NCBI GenBank assembly: GCA_022072225.1
Contig: JAJVIC010000007.1
Location: 302,150 to 366,149, forward strand
Length of the DNA stretch: 64,000 bases
Direction: 5' to 3'
Source: Bacteroidia bacterium
GTDB taxonomy: Bacteria > Bacteroidota > Bacteroidia > SXHM01
The notes beneath the pieces are model-generated. The model searched no databases, was not told the origin of the DNA, and saw nothing but the letters and a program-made list of their open reading frames with translations. Shown here piece after piece: positions 41,867-50,317 of this stretch (positions within the stretch are counted from its first letter, which is position 1; every line of letters begins with the position of its first letter). The position numbers were made by a program, and so were the translations under genes.

Positions 41867-42739
41867 ATGAAATACTCTTCTCTGATATTAATTTCTGCTG
41901 CTGTTGTTTTCTCTTCTGCTTCCTGCGTAAGTAAAAAGAAATTTCTTGAACTGCAGGCAAAGAAAGAAAGCGAACTCAAAACCGCAAATGATTTGTTGAT
42001 GGATTGCGAAGAAGAACGTAACCGTTATTCAACAGATTTAGTGGAAGCCCGTACTTCACTTAAACACCTTACCGAACAATTAAACGATTGCAAGCAGCAA
42101 CGCGACAAACAGGTTACGCAAGTTGGCGACCTCACGGTTTTATCGCAAGCAGCAAATCAAAATATCAACAAAACGTTGGAGCAATTAGAGAAAAAGGATA
42201 AATACATTCACCTGTTGCAGGCAGCCCGCACAAAGGCAGACTCCATCAATTTAGCGCTGGCAGTAAATCTGAAAGGCGTTTTAAAAGACGGAATTGAAGA
42301 CAAAGATGTTGAAATTAAAGTGGACAAAACCGTAGTATTTATCAACCTTTCAGACAAAATGCTTTATCAAAGCGGCAGTTCAAAACTTACTCCGCGTGCA
42401 AAAGAAGTGCTCGGCAAAATAGCTGAAATCGTAAGTTCAAGAACTGACATGGAAGTGATGGTAGAAGGCTATACCGACAGCGTTCCGATTAAAAATGATT
42501 GCACAGCCGACAACTGGGATTTAAGCGTAAAACGCGCCACTTCAGTTGTTCGTGTATTGCAGCAGGATTATAAAATCGACCCCAACCGTTTAATTGCTGC
42601 TGGTCGTGGTGAATACAATAAACTTGCAAGCAACGATACCGAAGAGGGTCGTGCTACCAACCGCAGAACACGCATTATTATTCTGCCTAAGTTAGACCAG
42701 TTCTACGATTTGCTGAATCCCGACAAAGCGGCTGAATAA
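41867..42739 (+). CDS. OmpA-family lipoprotein with coiled coil
   Basis: 290 residues. Lipoprotein signal with Cys20 (VFSSASC), a long coiled coil (about 25-125, LLDCEEERNRYSTDLVEART), then an OmpA_C peptidoglycan-binding domain (about 165-280: VFINLSDKMLYQSGSSKLTPRAKEVL, TDSVPI, NWDLSVKRATSVVRVL, GRATNRRTRIII). It would tie the outer membrane to peptidoglycan. TACCTTCG at 41842-41849 is a weak -7 match 17 bases before the start. Confidence 0.88.
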   Translation: MKYSSLILISAAVVFSSASCVSKKKFLELQAKKESELKTANDLLMDCEEERNRYSTDLVEARTSLKHLTEQLNDCKQQRDKQVTQVGDLTVLSQAANQNINKTLEQLEKKDKYIHLLQAARTKADSINLALAVNLKGVLKDGIEDKDVEIKVDKTVVFINLSDKMLYQSGSSKLTPRAKEVLGKIAEIVSSRTDMEVMVEGYTDSVPIKNDCTADNWDLSVKRATSVVRVLQQDYKIDPNRLIAAGRGEYNKLASNDTEEGRATNRRTRIIILPKLDQFYDLLNPDKAAE

Positions 42740-43801
42740 TTAAAGAGCAGCAGGAGCCTTTTTATATTCGGCAGGAATATCGCCTGTAAGTGATTTCAGA
42801 AAAGCTTCTACTGAATTTATTTCTTCCGGGCTCATCCGGTAAGCTAACTGCGCAACCGCCATTATCTGAATTGCTTTTTTCAGGTCAGCAACGCTGCCGT
42901 CATGAAAATACGGATACGTTTTTTCTACGTTCCGCAGCGAAGGAACTTTAAACATGTATTTATCGCTTTCCTGTTTGGTAACAGCCGCTCTTCCTTCGTC
43001 AATTTTTTTACTTTCGGTAAGTGTCCAGTATTCGCGGTGAACACCAAATTTCTGCATCATGTTTCCTCCTAATAAAGCTCCGCTGTGACAAGTGGTGCAA
43101 CCTATTTTAATAAAATTGTTCAGCCCCTTTTTCTCTTCTAAAGTCAGGGCTTTGGTATCGCCATTCAGATAATTATCAAAGCGTGAAGGTGTCAGCAGTT
43201 TACGCTCAAAGGCAGCAATAGCCAGACGCAGATTTTCATAGGTAATGCCCTTCCCGGGAAAAGCCTCACTGAATAATTTTTTGTATTCGGGAACTTCCGA
43301 GAGGCGTTTTACCAAAAACGCTTCGTTAGGAATTTCCATTTCAACAGGATTTAAAATCGGCATTCCGGCTTGTTCCTCTACATCTTTGGCGCGGCTGTCC
43401 CAAAATTGCGTGGTGTGCAGCGCTGCATTTAACACGGTAGGAGAGTTGCGGTCGCCATTTTTTCCGGCATCTCCGGGCGAAGTGGGCAAATTATCCACTC
43501 CGAAAGCTTCCAGATTGTGGCACGAATTGCAACTGATTTTTCCTGCTTTTGATAAACGGGTATCAAAATACAACGCATGTCCCAACTTCACTTTTGCATC
43601 TGAAATCTGATTGTCAGGATTTTCTGCAGTGGCAGGCAATGCAGCAAAAGCAGATAATCTTGGTTTTATTTCTGCATCAATTTTTGCATCTTCGTTTTCA
43701 GTACCTGCGGTTTCTTGTTTTTGTTCGGGTTGCGAACTGCATGCACTTAAAAACAATACAGCCGATAGGGCGGTGGCAAAGTAAAGGTTCAGTTGTTTCA
43801 T
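42740..43801 (-). CDS. Di-heme cytochrome c peroxidase lipoprotein (MauG/CcpA family)
   Basis: 353 residues. Lipobox LFLSAC (Cys21) then the two-domain CCP fold. Heme sites are CNSCH (91-95) and CTTCH (235-239), with RNSPTVLNAALHTTQFWDSRA and FRVPSLRN-like KVPSLRNVEKTYPYFHDG characteristic of the family. It reduces hydrogen peroxide in the periplasm using cytochrome c electrons. A CRP/FNR-like dyad overlaps its promoter, so oxygen or stress control is likely. It lies directly after the convergent OmpA gene. Confidence 0.92.
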   Translation of the reverse strand: MKQLNLYFATALSAVLFLSACSSQPEQKQETAGTENEDAKIDAEIKPRLSAFAALPATAENPDNQISDAKVKLGHALYFDTRLSKAGKISCNSCHNLEAFGVDNLPTSPGDAGKNGDRNSPTVLNAALHTTQFWDSRAKDVEEQAGMPILNPVEMEIPNEAFLVKRLSEVPEYKKLFSEAFPGKGITYENLRLAIAAFERKLLTPSRFDNYLNGDTKALTLEEKKGLNNFIKIGCTTCHSGALLGGNMMQKFGVHREYWTLTESKKIDEGRAAVTKQESDKYMFKVPSLRNVEKTYPYFHDGSVADLKKAIQIMAVAQLAYRMSPEEINSVEAFLKSLTGDIPAEYKKAPAAL

Positions 43802-43822
43802 GTAATATGGTTTTTATTTTGG

Positions 43823-43859
43823 CAAAAATACAATCTCTGTTTCGGTTACTTATGTAACC
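43823..43859 (-). promoter_or_regulatory. Peroxidase promoter with CRP/FNR-like dyad
   Basis: On the minus strand a perfect -7 box TATTTTTG lies at 43830-43823, 22 bases before the ATG. No -33 box is seen. In its place is the perfect dyad GGTTAC-TTAT-GTAACC (43844-43859), followed by GTTAC again at 43863-43867. The dyad centre lies about 36-42 bases upstream of the expected start of transcription, the class II activator position for CRP/FNR proteins. Confidence 0.6.
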
Positions 43860-43867
43860 CTTGTTAC

Positions 43868-43999
43868 AAAAACAATAAAAAAAGACTTTTGTTTTTGCCT
43901 GGTTAAAATCAGACTATAAATTTACTGTATCACACCCGGAAACGAAGCACACAGCCGCTCGCATATTCTTAAAAGGTAAATTCTAAACCTTCCCCATTC
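43868..43999. other. Gene-free DNA left of the third intergenic array
   Basis: About 130 bases between the peroxidase regulatory region and the array. Nothing recognised. The right flank of the array (44315-44511) holds the short repeat at 44406 and the promoter of the aminotransferase. Confidence 0.5.
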
Positions 44000-44314
44000 T
44001 CTCCTAAATTCTTCACACTCATTCCTAAGTCCTTAGCACCAATTCCTAAGTCCTTAATGACAGTTCCTAAATCCTTAGTGACAATCCCTAAATCCTAAGT
44101 GATAATCCCGTAACCCTTCCCGCCAATCCCTAAAACCATCCTGCCGGTTCCTGAAACCTCCGTACAGGTTCTTAAGTTGTCCGCAACTATTCCTGAATTA
44201 AAAACGCCTGTTCCTAAGTTCTCCGCACCCATTCCTAAACCCTCCAAACCCATTCCTAAATTGTCTAAACCCATTCCTAAATTGTCCAAATCTATTCCTA
44301 AATAGGTTTAATAC
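44000..44314. repeat. Intergenic tandem array: 15 units of exactly 21 bp (core ATTCCTAAA)
   Basis: Units starting (A/G)TTCC begin at 44021 and every 21 bases through 44294 (44042, 44063, 44084, 44105, 44126, 44147, 44168, 44189, 44210, 44231, 44252, 44273). A further degenerate unit at 44000 keeps phase. The core ATTCCTAAA is followed by about 12 more variable bases. The last three or four units are the most alike, ATTCCTAAATTGTCTAAAC type. It occupies the middle of a 710-base gene-free region. Confidence 0.92.
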
Positions 44315-44405
44315 ACTACTTTTCAATACATTAAGTAAAATTAGGCTTCGATCATAAATCAAACATTAAAAATCAAAAATTCTCTCTATAATCATCAACT
44401 TCCGG

Positions 44406-44434
44406 GCTATGGTCTATGGACCATCGGCTATGGA
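44406..44434. repeat. Short 'ctatggac' repeat element
   Basis: CTATGGTCTATGGACC followed by ATCGGCTATGGACT, similar to the element at 37302-37336. Dispersed low-complexity repeat, no coding role. Confidence 0.5.
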
Positions 44435-44511
44435 CTCCCTGCTCCCAAAAATAATTACCGCCCAAACTCCATTTTTTTATCTTTGCCGCCAATCAAAGGA
44501 ATTCTAACCAG

Positions 44512-45807
44512 ATGAACACAATGGCAGCCACAACCACCCGCGAATTAATCGTATCCGAAGTAGCCGAAAACCTTATTGCCAGCGAAATCATAAAAATCGC
44601 TAACGAAGTAAACGAGAAAATTAAGCAGGGCGAAAAAATATATAACCTCACCATCGGTGATTTTAACTCCAATATCTTTCCCATTCCCGATGGGTTAAAA
44701 ACCGAAATCGTAAAAGCCTACGAAAACAACCAGACCAACTATCCCGCAGCCAACGGAATTCCCGAGTTGCGCAAAGCCGTTTCAAAATACCTCAAACGCA
44801 AAGGGCATCTCGATTATACCGAAAACCAGATCCTCATTTCGGCAGGTGCCCGTCCCCTTATTTATGCAACCTTCACAGCCCTCTTGGATCCGGGCGATAC
44901 CGTAATCTACCCCGTTCCAAGCTGGAATAACAACCACTATACTCACCTCTCCTCCTGCAAAAAAGTAGAGTTGGAAACCACTGCCGAAAACAAATTCATG
45001 CCCTCGGCCAAAGATTTAGCTCCCCATCTGTCCGAAGCTACCGTAGTAGCCCTCTGCTCTCCGCTAAACCCTACCGGAACCATGTTCAGCAAAGAAGGAC
45101 TGGAACAAATCTGTGATTTAATTCTTAACGAAAACGCAAAACGCGAAGAAGGCCGCAAACCCCTTTACCTCATGTACGACCAGATTTATTGGGCATTAAC
45201 CATGACGGGCAACAAGCATTACGACCCCGTTTCGCTGCGCCCCGAAATGCGCAACTACACCATCTACATCGATGGAATCTCAAAAGCGTTTGCATCTACC
45301 GGTGTTCGTGTAGGCTGGGCTTTTGGTCCGCAAAAAATAATTGACAAAATGCGTGCACTGCTTTCTCACGTTGGTGCCTGGTCGCCAAAAGCAGAACAGG
45401 TGGCAACTGCCGTTTTCCTCGAAAAAGAAAACGAAGTTGACCAATACCTCCTTTGGATAAACAAAAATGTTTCCGAGCGCTTGGCCGGTTTCTACAACGG
45501 TTTCCAATCCCTGAAAAACGAAGGTTTTGCCGTTGACGCAATCGCTCCCCAGGGTGCCATGTACCTTACCGTTCAGTTCTCGCTGCACGGCTACAAAACC
45601 CAAACAGGAAAAACACTGGCTACAACACAGGATATAACAACCTATTTGCTTGACGAAGCCAAAACAGCCCTGGTTCCTTTCTACGCCTTTGGCACATCAA
45701 GCGAATCAAGCTGGTATCGCCTTTCCATCGGAACCATTAAAACCGAAGACATTGAAAAAGTAATTGCACAACTGCGTGCTGCGCTTTCAAAACTTAAAAA
45801 AGGATAA
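44512..45807 (+). CDS. Class I/II pyridoxal-phosphate aminotransferase (aspartate aminotransferase-like)
   Basis: A 431-residue fold-type I enzyme. Visible are the substrate-side motif YPAANGIPELRKAVSKY, LILNPTG-like LCSPLNPTGTMF, the YDQIYW aspartate segment, and the Schiff-base lysine in DGISKAFASTGVRVGW (about Lys259). The C-terminal arginine region SSWYRLSIGT binds the substrate carboxylate. The amino acid specificity cannot be told from the sequence alone. A perfect -7 box TATCTTTG at 44478-44485 lies 26 bases before ATG 44512. A family C repeat follows the stop. Confidence 0.88.
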   Translation: MNTMAATTTRELIVSEVAENLIASEIIKIANEVNEKIKQGEKIYNLTIGDFNSNIFPIPDGLKTEIVKAYENNQTNYPAANGIPELRKAVSKYLKRKGHLDYTENQILISAGARPLIYATFTALLDPGDTVIYPVPSWNNNHYTHLSSCKKVELETTAENKFMPSAKDLAPHLSEATVVALCSPLNPTGTMFSKEGLEQICDLILNENAKREEGRKPLYLMYDQIYWALTMTGNKHYDPVSLRPEMRNYTIYIDGISKAFASTGVRVGWAFGPQKIIDKMRALLSHVGAWSPKAEQVATAVFLEKENEVDQYLLWINKNVSERLAGFYNGFQSLKNEGFAVDAIAPQGAMYLTVQFSLHGYKTQTGKTLATTQDITTYLLDEAKTALVPFYAFGTSSESSWYRLSIGTIKTEDIEKVIAQLRAALSKLKKG

Positions 45808-45816
45808 GCATAAAAG

Positions 45817-45896
45817 GCTGTCACCCTGAGCGTAGTCGAAGGGCCTTTTTTTAAGATGCTGAAACAATCCCGATAGCTATCGGGACAGCATGACAG
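45817..45896. repeat. Dispersed repeat family C
   Basis: CTGTCACCCTGAGCGTAGTC at the left and CAGCATGACAG at the right, with an inner hairpin around ATCCCGATAGCTATCGGGA. Located between the aminotransferase stop and the manC start, and related to copies at 60904, 63318 and within lgt. Confidence 0.75.
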
Positions 45897-45921
45897 GAAA
45901 GCGATAAGAAAGTATCATCGA

Positions 45922-47010
45922 ATGAAAAACAATTACGTAGTAATAATGGCAGGTGGCGTTGGAACACGGTTCTGGCCCATGAGCCGCACGCCACATCCAA
46001 AACAATTTCTTGATGTGCTCGGAACAGGCAAAACCCTTATTCAGCAAACCTACAATCGTTTCGAAAAAATTTGTCCGCCCGAAAATATTTTTGTGGTAAC
46101 CAACGAAAGCTATCGCGAATTAGTAAAGGAACAACTACCAGCTCTTACCAACGCACAAATCATTTGCGAACCAAGCCGCAAAAATACCGCACCCTGTGTG
46201 GCCTATGCCGCCTTCCGCCTCAATGCCATAAACCCCGATGCGAATATGGTAGTAGCTCCTTCCGACCATCTTATTCTGAATACCGAAGGTTTTGTAAGCG
46301 TTATCACCAAAGCGTTGGAAACAACCGCAAAGCACGATGTACTCTGTACACTGGGAATAAAACCTTCGCGTCCCGATACGGGCTACGGTTATATCCAGTT
46401 CAACGAAAATGAATTCTTGAACGGAAGCGGTGAGGTGCGAAAAGTAAAAACCTTTACCGAGAAGCCCGACCTTGATATGGCAAAACAATTTCTTGCCAGT
46501 GGCGATTTTCTCTGGAACTCCGGAATTTTTATCTGGTCGGCAAAAAGTATTCTCAGCGCTTTCCGCGACCATGCAAGTGATATGTTCCAGGTTTTTGGCG
46601 AAGGAAAAACACTTTACAATACACCTGCCGAAGAAGCATTCATTAAAAAAGCATACACCGTTTGCAAAAATATTTCCATCGACTATGCCGTAATGGAAAA
46701 AGCTAAAAACGTTTACGTGCTTGCTGCCGACATCGGCTGGAGTGACCTCGGCACCTGGGGCTCCCTTTATGAGTATGCCGAAAAAAATGCAGACGGAAAT
46801 ACCATCATCGGAAAAAACGTAGTGGTTTACGATACCAAAAACTGCATCGTCAATGTTCCCAAAGACAAGTTGGTTGTGCTGGAAGGCCTGGAAGACTACA
46901 TCGTAGTTGAATCTGACGGAATACTTTTGGTTTGCCGCAAATCCGAAGAGCAGAAAATCAAACTCATCGTAAACGATGTTACCATCTCCAAGGGCGAGAA
47001 GTTTGTGTAA
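45922..47010 (+). CDS. manC: Mannose-1-phosphate guanylyltransferase
   Basis: A 362-residue nucleotidyltransferase making GDP-mannose from mannose-1-phosphate and GTP. N-terminal signature MAGGVGTRFWPMSRTPHPKQ (about 9-28), CEPSRKNTAPC, the metal-binding NMVVAPSDHLI, VKTFTEKPDL and SIDYAVMEKA with the typical GWSDLGTWGSL. It lacks the fused isomerase domain of longer ManC proteins, so it is the short monofunctional form. GDP-mannose feeds glycoprotein or capsule synthesis. Confidence 0.92.
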   Translation: MKNNYVVIMAGGVGTRFWPMSRTPHPKQFLDVLGTGKTLIQQTYNRFEKICPPENIFVVTNESYRELVKEQLPALTNAQIICEPSRKNTAPCVAYAAFRLNAINPDANMVVAPSDHLILNTEGFVSVITKALETTAKHDVLCTLGIKPSRPDTGYGYIQFNENEFLNGSGEVRKVKTFTEKPDLDMAKQFLASGDFLWNSGIFIWSAKSILSAFRDHASDMFQVFGEGKTLYNTPAEEAFIKKAYTVCKNISIDYAVMEKAKNVYVLAADIGWSDLGTWGSLYEYAEKNADGNTIIGKNVVVYDTKNCIVNVPKDKLVVLEGLEDYIVVESDGILLVCRKSEEQKIKLIVNDVTISKGEKFV

Positions 47011-47106
47011 CTAAAAACAATTTAATTCGTTTACGCCCTGCCTTATTAAAATTTCCGTTTAGCGGATAATTTTATATTTTTGACGTTCAACACTAAATCA
47101 TCTTAA

Positions 47107-48651
47107 ATGAAAAAACTTTTACTCGCATTTTTAACAACGTCTTTTTTTGCAGCCAATGCACAGGATGCAAATACTTACAATGCAGATGTGCCTAATCATT
47201 ATTTTAGCTTTACATTAAAGCTTACCAAAGAAGGTACAGGTTTTACACCTCCTGTTGCCTCGCGCGCGTTTGGCTTTACAGGTCTTGCGCTTTACGAAGC
47301 AGTTGTGCCGGGAATTTCTACAATGACTTCAACGGTAGGTTCAATCCCTGAACTTCCTGCGTTAACACCTCCTGATGGTAATGCAAATTACCACTGGCCT
47401 ACTGTAGCCAACAACGCTTTGGCTGCGGTAATTGACAGCCTCTGGGCAAATGCTTCGCAAACCAATAAAGATTCGCTGCACAATATCCGCGATTATTACA
47501 ACACACTTTTTGAAGGACAAATTTCTGCTCAGGATTATGCCGATTCAAAAGCATTTGGCGAAGCAATAGGTAATGATGTTTTCCAGTTTTCAAAAACCGA
47601 TGGAGGTCATCAGGGCTATTCTGCAAATTTCCCCGGATCGTATGTTCCTCCTGCAGGCCCCGGTCTTTGGGAGCCGTTCGGAACTCAAACTGCCATGCAA
47701 CCTTATTGGGGTACGCATCGTCCTTTTATTACCGAAGATACCAGCACAGTTATTCCGGGTACACCTCCGGCTTTTTCTACTGATGTAAACTCACCATTTT
47801 ATGCCTACGCTTTTCAGGTTTACTACCAACAGAACAACAATACTGCTGACCAAGTAAACATTGCACAATACTGGGCCGATGGAGGCGGAAGTATCACACC
47901 TCCGGGTCACAGCATTTCTATGTTGCGAAGCATTCTTCGTCATGAAAACTCAAATTTGGAAACAGCTACAATTGCATATGCCAAAATGGGTATCGCATTA
48001 TCAGATGCCTTTCTTGCCTGCTGGAAAACAAAATACATTTACAATTTACTGCGTCCTGTAACCTATATTCAGGATAATATTGATGCTAACTGGGTTTCAT
48101 TAATTGGTACACCTCCTTTTCCTGAATATACCAGCGGACACTCATCTCAGTCCGGTGCTATGAGCGAAATTATGGAATCTCTTTTCGGAACTTCTTATGC
48201 TTTTACCGACAGTACTCACGGTACCAATTTTGGCGGACCTCGTTCCTTCAACAATTTTGATGAAGCGGCTGAAGAGGCTGCTCTTTCAAGATTGTATGGT
48301 GGCATTCACTACGAGTTCAGTAACAATGGCGGTTTGGTTTGTGGTCGTCTGATAGGTGAAAATGTCAATGACTTATTTACAGGTTTAGCAGTTGGTGTTG
48401 CCGAAAACAATACCGAAAACTTCATCTTCGAAATGTATCCTAATCCGGCAAACGATGTGGTTACGTTTTATGGCAAGGGCCTTAAAATTGATTTGATTGA
48501 AGTTTATAATATGATGGGACAACAGGTTGCCGTTAACACCTCTTCTTCAGGCAGAATGGATGTTTCGGGTTTTGCACCCGGAGTTTATGCTGTTAATGCT
48601 TATGACTTAAGCAAGGGTGTAATGGTTAGCAAAACCTTAATGAAGAAGTAA
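47107..48651 (+). CDS. Secreted vanadium-haloperoxidase/PAP2-family protein with T9SS sorting domain
   Basis: 514 residues with a signal peptide (1-18). The PAP2/vanadium haloperoxidase triad of motifs is visible: KX6RP as KYIYNLLRP (Lys309, Arg316, Pro317), TSGH with His345, and SRX5H as SRLYGGIH (Arg395, His401). These residues bind phosphate or vanadate. The C-terminal 78 residues are a T9SS type A sorting domain (FEMYPNPANDVV, VYNMMGQQV, GVYAVNAY). It is either a haloperoxidase or a secreted acid phosphatase. TATTTTTG at 47075-47082 is a perfect -7 box. Confidence 0.85.
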   Translation: MKKLLLAFLTTSFFAANAQDANTYNADVPNHYFSFTLKLTKEGTGFTPPVASRAFGFTGLALYEAVVPGISTMTSTVGSIPELPALTPPDGNANYHWPTVANNALAAVIDSLWANASQTNKDSLHNIRDYYNTLFEGQISAQDYADSKAFGEAIGNDVFQFSKTDGGHQGYSANFPGSYVPPAGPGLWEPFGTQTAMQPYWGTHRPFITEDTSTVIPGTPPAFSTDVNSPFYAYAFQVYYQQNNNTADQVNIAQYWADGGGSITPPGHSISMLRSILRHENSNLETATIAYAKMGIALSDAFLACWKTKYIYNLLRPVTYIQDNIDANWVSLIGTPPFPEYTSGHSSQSGAMSEIMESLFGTSYAFTDSTHGTNFGGPRSFNNFDEAAEEAALSRLYGGIHYEFSNNGGLVCGRLIGENVNDLFTGLAVGVAENNTENFIFEMYPNPANDVVTFYGKGLKIDLIEVYNMMGQQVAVNTSSSGRMDVSGFAPGVYAVNAYDLSKGVMVSKTLMKK

Positions 48652-48670
48652 TCGGGGATCTCTGTTTTTA

Positions 48671-48710
48671 AAAAGAAAAAAACCTGCTTTCGGCAGGTTT
48701 TTTTCTTTTT
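48671..48710. terminator. Bidirectional intrinsic terminator
   Basis: AACCTGC (48681-48687) pairs with GCAGGTT (48693-48699) across a TTTCG loop, extended by an A-run and a T-run. It serves the 47107 gene and the convergent 48709 gene, whose stop overlaps the T-run. Confidence 0.85.
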
Positions 48711-49461
48711 AGTTAGTGAACTTTTTGAACTGTTCATCCACGGCTTTATCAGTTGGCAGCAGAATTTTTCCGAACATGATTATTGATTTTGCTGAGTCGG
48801 CATAGCTTTGGTCTTTCAACAGCGTAGAATAATTTATAAATGCATCAGACAATGATTTTTCAATCAGCTTGGGTGCTTTATAGGTTCCTGCTTCTGCGCT
48901 CTTTTTTAATTCAGGCATAGCATCGTTCAGGCTTTTATAGGCTTCGCTGCTGTTACGCATCAATGCATCGCATACTCCTTTTACAAACAACAATTCATAG
49001 TTATCAGGATCTAATTTTATCAATTGTTTGTAGTAATAAGATGAAGCTTTGCTGTAGTCTTTTTTATCAACAAGCGCTTTTGCTTCGTCAAGACAGGCCT
49101 GGCGCAGTTTATCCAGGTAGTCTTTATTATCATTGTAAAAATTTGCTTCCTTATCGTAGTTGCGCATTTTAACGGCATACTTCAAAGCATCTTTCAACGC
49201 GCTTTTGTAGTACTCTTTTATTTTCACGTCTTCCGAAAAATGAAACTCATAATAACACATGCTGATATAGAGGTAGGGCTCGGGATTTTTTGCATACTTC
49301 TCGCTTTCGGTATAAGTCTCGGCTTTGTAGGCACAGTCTTCAAATTTACCTTTGTCGTAAAGCTCTTCGAGTTTAACTAATTCGCCACCGATTACCTGAG
49401 AGTAGCAGTAGGCAGTGGGCAGTAAGCAGTAGGCAGTGAAAAGCAGAATATATTTCATCAT
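48709..49461 (-). CDS. TPR-like secreted protein whose signal peptide is made by a dispersed repeat
   Basis: 250 residues (ATG 49461 or the next at 49458). Signal peptide MMKYILLFTAYCLLPTAYCYSQ, in which TAYCLLPTAYC comes from a repeat (49401-49440). The mature part is helical with TPR-like features (EEMLYDKGKFEDCAYKAETY-like and YSKASSYYYKQLIKLDPDNYELLFVKGVCDAL). Function unknown; likely a periplasmic scaffold. A perfect minus-strand -7 box TATTTTTG lies at 49486-49479, 18 bases before the start. Confidence 0.7.
   Translation of the reverse strand: MMKYILLFTAYCLLPTAYCYSQVIGGELVKLEELYDKGKFEDCAYKAETYTESEKYAKNPEPYLYISMCYYEFHFSEDVKIKEYYKSALKDALKYAVKMRNYDKEANFYNDNKDYLDKLRQACLDEAKALVDKKDYSKASSYYYKQLIKLDPDNYELLFVKGVCDALMRNSSEAYKSLNDAMPELKKSAEAGTYKAPKLIEKSLSDAFINYSTLLKDQSYADSAKSIIMFGKILLPTDKAVDEQFKKFTN
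49401..49440 (-). repeat. Tandem GCAGTAGGCAGTGGGCAGTA-type repeat coding a signal peptide core
   Basis: Several copies of the decamer-like motif GGCAGTAAGCAGT/GGCAGTGGGC lie in tandem. Read on the minus strand they encode FTAYCLLPTAYCYS, the hydrophobic core of the 48709 protein's signal peptide. Confidence 0.75.
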
Positions 49462-49508
49462 TTATTTTTTGTGAAGCGCAAAAATAGTTTTTTACTTTTA
49501 TCGCACCG

Positions 49509-50237
49509 ATGCGGACGATAGAAATAACTACCACACAAAATGTAACCATTGAATATGAACTCGCTTCGTTTCGCGATCGCTTCTTCGCATTCTTCCTCGA
49601 TTTCTGGATTCTGAATTTTTCAATTCTGCTGCTGTATCTTTCGTGGATGTGGGTTTTTACGTTAAGCAACATCAACTATTTTCTGTATTTGGTTCTGTTG
49701 CCTGTTTATTTGTTCTACTCACCGGCAAGTGAAATTTGGATGAACGGACAATCCCTGGGTAAAAAAGCAATTGGTATAAAAGTAGCCAAACTCAATGGCA
49801 AGCAACCCACCATCAGTGATTACTTAATTCGCTGGGCTTTCCGTTTGGTTGATATTTGGTTCTCGTCAGGCACTATTGCTGCGGTGTTGGTAAACTCAAC
49901 GGTGCGTGGACAACGATTAGGTGATATGCTGGCACATACTACGGTTATTAAAACACGTTCGTCATTAAGCATTGGAATTGCAGATGTGCTGCGCATTAAC
50001 ACACGCGAAAATTATGAACCGAAATATCCGCAGGTAACTGGTCTTAACGAACAGGACATGCTGCTCATAAAATCAGTGATTGAGCGTACCAAAAAATATA
50101 ACAACACGGCACATAAAGAAGCGTTGGATTTGTTAGTGCAAAAACTGCGCGATGTATTAAACATTACCGAAACACCAAAAGACAAAATTGCTTTTTTGAA
50201 AACATTGCTGAATGATTATATTGTTTTAACACGATGA
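49509..50237 (+). CDS. RDD family membrane protein
   Basis: 242 residues. The RDD domain (about 14-150) opens YELASFRDRFFAFFLDFWILN and includes GQSLGKKAIGIKVAKLNGKQP and RGQRLGDMLAHTTVI, with three or four transmembrane helices. The soluble C-terminal tail (about 155-242) is charged and helical. The function is unknown; RDD proteins are transporter- or membrane-remodelling-like. The family A repeat at 50245 follows the stop. Confidence 0.88.
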   Translation: MRTIEITTTQNVTIEYELASFRDRFFAFFLDFWILNFSILLLYLSWMWVFTLSNINYFLYLVLLPVYLFYSPASEIWMNGQSLGKKAIGIKVAKLNGKQPTISDYLIRWAFRLVDIWFSSGTIAAVLVNSTVRGQRLGDMLAHTTVIKTRSSLSIGIADVLRINTRENYEPKYPQVTGLNEQDMLLIKSVIERTKKYNNTAHKEALDLLVQKLRDVLNITETPKDKIAFLKTLLNDYIVLTR

Positions 50238-50244
50238 ATTTTTC

Positions 50245-50305
50245 ACCGCAGAGGCGCAAAGACGCTGAGTTTAATTTTTTCTCTCCGCCTTTGCGTCTCT
50301 GCGGT
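50245..50305. repeat. Dispersed repeat family A, copy at the RDD gene end
   Basis: ACCGCAGAGGCGCAAAGACG at the left and CGCCTTTGCGTCTCTGCGGT at the right, a near-perfect inverted repeat. It fills most of the 80-base gap between the RDD and acyltransferase genes. Confidence 0.85.
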
Positions 50306-50317
50306 AAATACTTTTAA

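Noticed and set aside
44095..44289. Minus-strand open frame of 64 codons (LGMGLDN heptads) over the 44-kb array
   Set aside because: Same artefact of a 21-bp period; no promoter or conserved product.
18904..44314. 21-bp arrays as CRISPR arrays
   Set aside because: No conserved repeat of 25-37 bases, no unique spacers of similar size, and no cas genes; the conserved core is only about ten bases.
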